The notes under the pieces are model-generated. The model saw nothing but the letters and a program-made list of their open reading frames with translations, did not search any database and was not told where the DNA came from. Position numbers and translations under genes: made by a program. Below, piece by piece: positions 36,391 through 43,577 of a stretch of DNA of 47,961 nt (within the stretch, counting starts at the first letter, position 1; every line of letters begins with the position of its first letter). Source of the stretch: Methylobacter sp. Its GTDB lineage: Bacteria; Pseudomonadota; Gammaproteobacteria; Methylococcales; Methylomonadaceae. The DNA is taken from assembly GCA_030653985.1 (NCBI GenBank), contig JAURYJ010000013.1, positions 1 through 47,961 of the forward strand, written 5' to 3'.

Positions 36391-37162
36391 ATTTATCAGT
36401 GCCAGATGGCAACGCAAAATAGCTACGTTGCAGCCCTGTCCTTTGCCCAAGCCCTTAACACTGATCAAGGGTGGCAAGGTGCTGGTTTTTTCGCCCCACC
36501 CTGATGATGAAACTCTGGGCTGCGGCGGCACTCTGGCTCTACTTCGAGACAATGGCTGTACCGTCAAAGTCGTTTTTGTCACCGATGGCGGCGGTGCCGG
36601 CAGTTTGCCGGAAGGTTCAATCGCCATTCGCCAACAAGAAGCCAAAGCCGCCTTGACTACTTTGGGTGTGCAGGACTGGCTGTTTCTGGATGAGCCGGAC
36701 GGCAGTTTTCGCAGTCATCCCCAGTTTGAACGACAAGCGCTGGAGATCATGCAACACTTTCAAGCTGACTGGCTATTTTTGCCGTCGGTACTCGACTATC
36801 ACCGCGATCATGTTGCCATAGGGCAAACGCTGTTTAAGCTCTGGCAACGTTACAAAACCGCTGAACGGCTGTTTTTCTACGAGATATGGAGCCCGGTTCC
36901 TGCCACCCACGTGGTTGATATCAGCAGCGTTATCGACCTTAAACGGCAGGCTATCAGCCATTATCGGCTGCCACTCGAACATTGCGATTATCTTTCCGCC
37001 AGCATTGGGTTGTCCGCCTATCGGGGGCTTTATCTGTCCGAAAACGGGCACTCCAAATTTGCCGAGGCCTTTGTAGAAGCTGAAAATACCAAGTGCTTTG
37101 ACGGTATAATAACAACTATGTTGAAGATGCGGATTTGCTTGGAAAAAGGTCTATTTGACTAA
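36371..37162 (+). CDS. PIG-L family deacetylase
   Basis: About 263 residues from the ATG at 36371, which lies inside the end of the GT4 gene; the longer frame to 36308 is discarded because it overlaps more and adds no conserved residues. The zinc site is clear: SPHPDDETLGCGG at about 42 and YHRDHVAIG at about 142. PIG-L/LmbE proteins remove acetyl groups from N-acetylglucosamine-type sugars. With the GNAT enzyme it suggests the polymer's amino sugars are deacetylated and reacylated. Confidence 0.88.
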   Translation: MKKFINKFISARWQRKIATLQPCPLPKPLTLIKGGKVLVFSPHPDDETLGCGGTLALLRDNGCTVKVVFVTDGGGAGSLPEGSIAIRQQEAKAALTTLGVQDWLFLDEPDGSFRSHPQFERQALEIMQHFQADWLFLPSVLDYHRDHVAIGQTLFKLWQRYKTAERLFFYEIWSPVPATHVVDISSVIDLKRQAISHYRLPLEHCDYLSASIGLSAYRGLYLSENGHSKFAEAFVEAENTKCFDGIITTMLKMRICLEKGLFD

Positions 37163-37215
37163 CATCGGGCCGATATTATGCCAATACCCACACACCCACT
37201 CAATCATTTTAAGTT

Positions 37216-40200
37216 ATGACACAAACCGATTTTCCTGACAACGACAGCACCGCACCGATACTCGTTAGCCTGATTGTCCGCACTAAAAACCGCCTGGTTT
37301 TTTTGCAAGAAGCCTTGCACTCTATTTGCAAACAAACTTATCCGAATATTGAGATAGTCATTGTTAATGATGGCGGAGAAGATATCAGTGGCGTTGTGGA
37401 TAGCTTTGTCAGTCAGGTGTCGGCGCTGCAATTAATACAACTACCCAACAGCCTAGGCCGCAGTGGTGCTGCAAATCAGGGGTTATCAGCCGCTAACGGC
37501 GACTTTATCGGATTTTTAGATGATGATGATTTACTGGAACCCAGACACGTTGAAGAATTAATCAAATTCGCCCAACACCACTCAGCCAAGGTAGTTTATT
37601 CTGCAACCCAAGTCATTCGTGTCGACGCGGAGGGTAACAACCATGATCTAACCGTCTATAGCGTCCCATTTAATGCCGTCCACCTACTGTATGAAAATTT
37701 TATCCCTATTCACAGCTTGCTTTTTCAGCGTGAATTAATCACCGACGGCACTGGCTTCGACATCGATTTTAACTTTTTTGAAGACTGGGATTTTTGGTTA
37801 CAGCTGAGTCAAAAAACCGATTTTTTACATTATCCAGCAGTAACGGCCATCTATCGGCTACATAGTCATGATTCAGGGGTTCATCAGCAAGCCAACCAAG
37901 ACCCGTACTTGCGTATTTATAAAAAATGGCTATCTGATTATCCTATAGAAAAAACTTTTTTATTATTACAGAAAAGCCATCAATGGCTTGACGACACTAT
38001 TGCCGTCTTGCAAGATTCTCATGGTAAAAAATTAGATGAAATTGGCCAAAAACACAGTTACGCGCAATACCTTGTGCAGGAGCGTGATAGACAGGTCAGC
38101 AGCCTCAATCTGACTTTAGCCGAGCAAGATCGCCGCCTTAACATACTATTCAGCTCTAAATCATGGTTTATCACTAAACCATTACGCTGGAGCGGTAGGG
38201 TTATGCGCGGTGAATTTTCAGCCGTCGTAGATCCTTTAAAAAGGCTGTTTAAAGGGCTTACACCGAACCCTGCAAAATCGCTTGAAACCACAAAATCCAA
38301 TAAAAATCACAGTGATCTAACCACCAGTGCCGCTGTCACGTCTACTGCTGTGTTGCCTATCGCGGTAACACATCCCGTTGCTGTTGTGCTCCCTGTTTAT
38401 CGGGATATAGCAATGACCCAGCGCTGCATAGAAGCGGCAATGCCTGGAATATTGAGCGTTGATAATGCGCAGCTTCTGGTCATTAACGACGCCAGCCCGG
38501 ATGCAGGTATGCAGGCTATGCTTGAAACACTGCTTACCCAGTGGCCAGACAGATGTTTAGTGCTCCAAAATGACAGCAACCTGGGCTTTGTAAAAACAGT
38601 CAATCGCGGTCTTGCCTATTTTTCACCATATGATGTTGTACTCCTCAATAGCGATGTCATCGTTCCAAAAGATTGGCTAAGCCGGTTAATCGATGAGGCT
38701 TACTCGCGCACTAATATTGGTACCGTTACCCCCTTCTCTAATAACGCAACAATATGTAGTTTTCCAAATTTTATACAAGAGAACCCACAGCCTTTTAATC
38801 TTGACGTCGATACTATAGATGCTGTCTTTAGACAGGTAAAACTTCCCTGTGTAGAAGCACCAACCGGTGTTGGTTTTTGTCTGTACATACGCCGCGCCTG
38901 CCTTGACGAGTTAGGATATCTCAATGAAGAGAAATTCGGCAGAGGTTATGGCGAAGAAAACGACTTCTGCCAACGTGCGCTGAAGAATGGCTGGCTAAAC
39001 TTAATTTCCCCTAATATTTACGCTTACCACGAGGGGAGTGTAAGTTTCTCATCTGACAAACAGGCGCTGATTGATCGGGCCATGAAAGTCATTGATGACT
39101 TACATCCAAACTATCACGCCGACATACAAAAATTCATCAAAAATGATCCGCTAAAATCCGCACGTATCGCACGCTATATCCAGCTTTTGTCCTCCATCGC
39201 AGTCCCGAAAGTACTTTATATTTCGCACGCAATTGGGGGAGGCGTCGGCCAACATATCGAGGAATTAGCACAGTATTTTGGCCCGCGCATAGCCCCTATT
39301 CTACTCGCACCACACGGCAACAAAGGCGCGGTTAGTATCAGTCTGGGTGTAGATCAATATTCGGATAAATTAGTGTTCAATATGCCGTTAGAATATGCCG
39401 ATATGCTCGACTTATTGAAAGCCTTAGGCATTAGTGCGGTTCATTTTCATCATACCGTTGGCCTTGATTCAAAAATACTGGATTTACCACACGATCTTGG
39501 TGTGACACACCTTCTTACCGTTCATGATTTTTACTGGCTTAATGGCAACCCGACATTGACTGACGAAAACGGCAAGTACCCAGGCTACTATACTGAAAAA
39601 TTACATAACCCTTTGTATCCGTTACCAGGCGGACTAACACCAGAGACATTTCGCGCACCATTACAGCAACTTTTTAACAGTGCGGCTTGTGTTATTTTTC
39701 CGTCGAATGCAACCAAGTCAATTTTTAGTGAGGCCTTCTCCTTAGAAAATGCGATTGTTGCACCACACCCCGAGATGGCGCGTGATGTCACTAAAAACCC
39801 CATTATGTTCACCAGGAAAGACAGTTATACCATCGGAGTATTGGGAGCGATTAGTCGAGAAAAAGGGGCTGATCTGCTAGAGGAGCTTTGTTTGCTGGCA
39901 AAAAACAGGGAATTGCCTTTAAAATTCAAATTACTTGGTTATGCCTATAGGCCGCTTAAAAAGGTCGAAACCACAGGGCCTTTTTTCTCCACAGAGTTAA
40001 GCGGTTTGATCAAACGGCATGAAGTAGATGTTATTTTCTTCCCTGCTCAATGGCCAGAGACATACAGCTATACCTTAAGCTATGCCTTAGATTCTGGCCT
40101 GCCCATCATAGCGCCAACTATTGGCGCATTTGTCGAGCGATTAAGCGATCGAGTCAATACCCTGCTGTTTAATCCTCTCACTCCGGCCGCCGAATTGATC

Positions 40201-40560
40201 AGTCATTTCACTGCATTTATCGATAAACTGGCCGAGGGTGCGAGAATTTCAGCGCCGCATTTTGAAGGTGATGAGTCCAAGCATGATTATTACGACCGAA
40301 TGTATTTAGAAATGGTGACGCGTGATTTGACAGTGACAGCCCCTAATCAAGCCAAATTTTTCTTTCCCAATTCCGTCCATTTTATTTACCCATCAGACGT
40401 AGATGTTACCGGATGGAGAGAAGCCGTGTTGTCTATTCTCTGGCGCTTGTACATGCACCAGTCCATGCAACGACTGGGACGCATCATCCCTTTCAGCGTT
40501 CGGCGATCTGTTAAACGCCTTCTATCTCATCGCCCAATACATGACATTGTCGCCAAATAA
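37216..40560 (+). CDS. Large protein with three glycosyltransferase modules (GT2-GT2-GT4-like)
   Basis: 1114 residues. Module 1 (about 14-240): GT2 with VSLIVRTKNRLVFLQEAL and the metal-binding GFLDDDDLLEPRH, ending at FEDWDFWLQL. A coiled linker (about 255-325: LVQERDRQVSSLNLTLAEQ). Module 2 (about 390-640): GT2 with VVLPVYRDIAMTQRCIEAA, NSDVIVPKDWL, and GYGEENDFCQRALKNGW. Module 3 (about 660-1030): GT-B-like with SHAIGGGVGQHIEELAQYF, GVLGAISREKGADLLEEL and PAQWPETYSYTLSYALDSGLPII. It could add several sugars in sequence to a growing chain. The last gene of the plus-strand run. Confidence 0.9.
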   Translation: MTQTDFPDNDSTAPILVSLIVRTKNRLVFLQEALHSICKQTYPNIEIVIVNDGGEDISGVVDSFVSQVSALQLIQLPNSLGRSGAANQGLSAANGDFIGFLDDDDLLEPRHVEELIKFAQHHSAKVVYSATQVIRVDAEGNNHDLTVYSVPFNAVHLLYENFIPIHSLLFQRELITDGTGFDIDFNFFEDWDFWLQLSQKTDFLHYPAVTAIYRLHSHDSGVHQQANQDPYLRIYKKWLSDYPIEKTFLLLQKSHQWLDDTIAVLQDSHGKKLDEIGQKHSYAQYLVQERDRQVSSLNLTLAEQDRRLNILFSSKSWFITKPLRWSGRVMRGEFSAVVDPLKRLFKGLTPNPAKSLETTKSNKNHSDLTTSAAVTSTAVLPIAVTHPVAVVLPVYRDIAMTQRCIEAAMPGILSVDNAQLLVINDASPDAGMQAMLETLLTQWPDRCLVLQNDSNLGFVKTVNRGLAYFSPYDVVLLNSDVIVPKDWLSRLIDEAYSRTNIGTVTPFSNNATICSFPNFIQENPQPFNLDVDTIDAVFRQVKLPCVEAPTGVGFCLYIRRACLDELGYLNEEKFGRGYGEENDFCQRALKNGWLNLISPNIYAYHEGSVSFSSDKQALIDRAMKVIDDLHPNYHADIQKFIKNDPLKSARIARYIQLLSSIAVPKVLYISHAIGGGVGQHIEELAQYFGPRIAPILLAPHGNKGAVSISLGVDQYSDKLVFNMPLEYADMLDLLKALGISAVHFHHTVGLDSKILDLPHDLGVTHLLTVHDFYWLNGNPTLTDENGKYPGYYTEKLHNPLYPLPGGLTPETFRAPLQQLFNSAACVIFPSNATKSIFSEAFSLENAIVAPHPEMARDVTKNPIMFTRKDSYTIGVLGAISREKGADLLEELCLLAKNRELPLKFKLLGYAYRPLKKVETTGPFFSTELSGLIKRHEVDVIFFPAQWPETYSYTLSYALDSGLPIIAPTIGAFVERLSDRVNTLLFNPLTPAAELISHFTAFIDKLAEGARISAPHFEGDESKHDYYDRMYLEMVTRDLTVTAPNQAKFFFPNSVHFIYPSDVDVTGWREAVLSILWRLYMHQSMQRLGRIIPFSVRRSVKRLLSHRPIHDIVAK

Positions 40561-40635
40561 GCAACCCATCTATATTCTGTGTCCAAAAAAATTGACCCAA
40601 CACTTTGATAATTTCCGAGATCAACGCAAGCATAC

Positions 40636-41589
40636 TTATGTCGGCAAATCCTCCGCCAACAGCACGAACGCCCGGGGCTTAAAGCTCAAGTCTCGCGTCG
40701 CCTCACGGTGATCGAACACCAAATCCTGGTTCATGCGCTCCGCCATGGATGGCGACCATTGCCGATAACGCGGCAGGCGGCGCAGCATGGCCACCGCCAG
40801 ACGAAAAGCCCAGAGCGGGACAGTCAGCAAGCGCGGACGGCGGCCAAGAGCAGAAAACACTCGGGCGACCATGTTGCGATAAGCGAGCGTCTCGCCACCG
40901 GAAATGTTGTAGGCGCGGTTCACCGCGCAAGATGCTTGCAAAGCGGCTAGACACGCACCCGCCACATCGGTTGCATGAATAGGCTGACGCAGGCCGTTGG
41001 CTTTGCCAAACACAGGAAAAAACCCAAAACGACGGATGAAGCGCGCAATCTCGGTGATATTTTTGTCCCGCCCCAAACCATAAATCAGCGTAGGCCGCAA
41101 AATCACCCATTCCACTCCACGGCTTTCCGCCCACTCCCGCACCCGCGCTTCGGCATCAGCAAGTCGGAGAGCGATGGCTTGTTCTTCAGCGTCGGTGGAA
41201 TCCTTCTTGGTGAAACGGCTAGTTGAAGACAGGACCACCACACGCCGCACGCCCTGCGCATCAAGCAGGTCAAAATAATCCGGCAAGACCCAAATAGGCG
41301 CGACACAAACCCAAAACGAAATACTGCCCTCACCCGCAAGCGGGATAAGCAGCGACTTGGCCGTTGTCGTTTGACGATCTAGTCGAATGACTAATGGTTC
41401 CACTAGAGGCGTCGGTGAAGAGACGGCAAGCTGCTGCCACTCCACCTCATCGCCACTCTGCCCAACCGCCTGCCGCGAAAATGCCCTCACCTGCCAACCT
41501 GCCTCTATCATCAGCGGCAATAGACATGCCCCCACTAAACTGGTCGCGCCAAGCACACCTACACGGTTTTTGATATCGGTATCAACCAC
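40636..41589 (-). CDS. Atypical SDR / NAD-dependent epimerase-like protein
   Basis: About 317 residues from a GTG at 41589 (an ATG at 41637 would extend it into the GT2 gene by 56 bases and delay the Rossmann motif). The nucleotide-binding loop is VGVLGATSLVGACLL; the sugar part has RPTLIYGLGRDKNITEIARFI and the 'NISGGE' region. The usual YxxxK catalytic pair is not apparent: in its place is DAEEQAIALRLADAEARVREW. So it is NAD(P)-binding, but epimerase activity is doubtful. It probably modifies or regulates a nucleotide sugar for the polysaccharide. Overlaps the GT2 stop by 8 bases. Confidence 0.75.
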   Translation of the reverse strand: MVDTDIKNRVGVLGATSLVGACLLPLMIEAGWQVRAFSRQAVGQSGDEVEWQQLAVSSPTPLVEPLVIRLDRQTTTAKSLLIPLAGEGSISFWVCVAPIWVLPDYFDLLDAQGVRRVVVLSSTSRFTKKDSTDAEEQAIALRLADAEARVREWAESRGVEWVILRPTLIYGLGRDKNITEIARFIRRFGFFPVFGKANGLRQPIHATDVAGACLAALQASCAVNRAYNISGGETLAYRNMVARVFSALGRRPRLLTVPLWAFRLAVAMLRRLPRYRQWSPSMAERMNQDLVFDHREATRDLSFKPRAFVLLAEDLPT

Positions 41590-42475
41590 GTCCAAGTCCC
41601 ACTGCCTGACCGGCGCGCTTGGCCGAATAATAAGCAATCACAAGGCCAAACCGCAGCCACACCCCTACCGTAACCAACCCCATCAGTACACCGGGATACT
41701 GATGTCGAAAAAACTTGTGGTAAAACCGAATCATACCCTTGTGCTTGTGCCACTCAACAAACATCGGCCTACTTCTACCGCAAACCCCTAACGCATGGGT
41801 AATTTGCGCCGACGGAACGAACAGTATCTTCCACCCTTTCTGTCGAAAGCGCATGCACCAGTCCAGATCTTCACAATGTAAAAAATAGCCTTCGTCCCAC
41901 TCCCCAACATCCTGCATCGCCTCACGTCTGACCATCATGCAGGCACCGGAAATCGCCTCCACCTCGATGAGATGATCGGGCAACGGTTGTTTATGCAAGT
42001 GAAAATCAAAGAACAGCTGCGGCCAACGATCCGAAAAACGTGCCAGCCCAAATGCGCGCACAAAAGAACGCCAAGGGGTGGGAACAGCCCGGCGACCACC
42101 GGCTTGTTCGGTTCCGTCCAAATTAGTCAGAAAGCCGCCCACCATACCAGCACGATCATCCGCACGCATAGCCTCCAACAATCGGGTCAGCGCACCGGAT
42201 TTGAAGAAACAATCAGGGTTAAGGAACAACAAAAACGGTGCAGAAGCGGCACGAACCCCAATATTACAAGCTGTCGCAAAACCAACATTCGCTGGATTTT
42301 TAATAATTTGTACGTACGGCAATCCCAGTAAAGACTCCAAACTACCATCCGTTGAGGCGTTATCAACCACGATAATTTCTATTTCCAGCGAACAATTCCG
42401 CAACGAATCGACGCAGTTACGCAAGAACTCACCCGCATTGTAATTAACAATGATTGTTGAGATAACGGCACTCAT
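41582..42475 (-). CDS. Glycosyltransferase family 2, rhamnosyltransferase-like
   Basis: 297 residues. GT2 motifs: STIIVNYNAGEFLRNCVDSL, VVDNASTDGS, NPANVGFATACNIG, the metal site LFLNPDCF, ISGACMMVRREAM, and the ED in GYFLHCEDLDWCMRFRQKGW that holds the catalytic base. A C-terminal hydrophobic helix (GVLMGLVTVGVWLRFGLVIAYY) should attach it to the inner membrane. The layout is that of WbbL-type dTDP-rhamnose transferases. It is followed by the SDR gene with an overlap and lies head-on to the plus-strand cluster. Confidence 0.9.
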   Translation of the reverse strand: MSAVISTIIVNYNAGEFLRNCVDSLRNCSLEIEIIVVDNASTDGSLESLLGLPYVQIIKNPANVGFATACNIGVRAASAPFLLFLNPDCFFKSGALTRLLEAMRADDRAGMVGGFLTNLDGTEQAGGRRAVPTPWRSFVRAFGLARFSDRWPQLFFDFHLHKQPLPDHLIEVEAISGACMMVRREAMQDVGEWDEGYFLHCEDLDWCMRFRQKGWKILFVPSAQITHALGVCGRSRPMFVEWHKHKGMIRFYHKFFRHQYPGVLMGLVTVGVWLRFGLVIAYYSAKRAGQAVGLGRG

Positions 42476-42646
42476 ATTTTACTTTTCACCCAATTTTGTA
42501 ATCATCATGTTATCTATTTTTTGCCAAACGTGACCGATTGAAGTATTCCGTGGTTCGAATAGGCTAACGTTTGCACCCTATTTTCGGCAAGTCCACAATC
42601 ATCCCGATTAACTGGCAAAATGAAAGTCAAATTGCGCTGTATTCTG

Positions 42647-43567
42647 TCATGCCGGTTTCGGTGCCAACGAACCGCCGGTTTCGCCCTGTACGTTGACCCA
42701 TAAATGGGGTAGTCCCAAGCTTTCCAACCAGGCGGGACCGCTATCTTCCTTGAGCATTGCGATGGTGGATGCGCTGCCCGCAACGACACAGAAATCACCC
42801 ACCACGCTAACCGCCGCCAAATGCCGTACCGGCCAGCCGGTTTTGGGGTTGAGTACATGGCCGTAACGCACACCATCCACACTAATACAACGTTCGTAAT
42901 CACCACTGCTGGCAAGCGCGCCTTCGTGCAATAACACGGTTTGCAGCATTGCTGTTTTGTTGCGGGGATCGCGTATGCCGACTCGCCACGGACTGCCATC
43001 GGCACGGGGGCCAATCACTTTGATGTCGCCGCCTAAATTAATGACGCCATGCCGGATTCCCGCTGCGCCACATAATGCGGCAGCACGGTCAACGGCGTAT
43101 TCTTTGACTATGCCGCCAAAATCGATTTCCATGCCGGGGCTTGAAAATGTCAGCACGGGTGGTGCCCAACGCAATTTATGCCAGCCGACTTTGTCGAGCA
43201 ATGCCTGAATTTGCGCCTGATCCGGCAATTTACTCCGATCAAAGCGCCAGGCGCGGCGCAAGATGCCGGAAGTGATGTCGAATAGGCCGTCGCTCTGTTC
43301 ATAACAGGTTGCCGCATAATTCAATAAGCCTGCGGTTTCATCATCGACCGTGATACGGCCGCCGGTTGCCGCCACGCGATTAATGGCCGCAAGAAAACTG
43401 TCGCTACGGTAACGCGAATACAGTGCTTCGAGCCGGTATATATCGGTGATAGCCGCATCGGCAACTTGTTTGGCTTGAGTCTGGCTGTCGGCATAGAGCT
43501 GTATTTCACAAGGCGACCCCATCGCTTTAAAGGCATAGCGGTAATACTTCAAGCGTTGGTTGGTCAT
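42647..43567 (-). CDS. apbE: FAD:protein FMN transferase ApbE
   Basis: About 306 residues from the ATG at 43567, 10 bases after the DUF3570 stop; the longer frame to 43750 runs through the end of that gene and is discarded. ApbE moves FMN from FAD to a Thr or Ser of periplasmic proteins. Seen: the N-terminal AMGSPCEIQLYA, SRYRSDSFLAAINR, the FAD-binding IDFGGIVKEYAVDRAA, GVINLGGDI, and the C-terminal HVLNPKTGWPV. At the metal site the usual DA-x-x-T appears as AGSASTIAML, without the Asp. No signal peptide is evident on this start. Last gene of the redox cluster. Confidence 0.92.
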   Translation of the reverse strand: MTNQRLKYYRYAFKAMGSPCEIQLYADSQTQAKQVADAAITDIYRLEALYSRYRSDSFLAAINRVAATGGRITVDDETAGLLNYAATCYEQSDGLFDITSGILRRAWRFDRSKLPDQAQIQALLDKVGWHKLRWAPPVLTFSSPGMEIDFGGIVKEYAVDRAAALCGAAGIRHGVINLGGDIKVIGPRADGSPWRVGIRDPRNKTAMLQTVLLHEGALASSGDYERCISVDGVRYGHVLNPKTGWPVRHLAAVSVVGDFCVVAGSASTIAMLKEDSGPAWLESLGLPHLWVNVQGETGGSLAPKPA

Positions 43568-43577
43568 GCCCACAACA

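Noticed and set aside
42514..43014. Minus-strand open frame of 166 codons after ApbE
   Set aside because: Most of it overlaps apbE in another frame; the remaining part up to the GT2 gene shows no domain.
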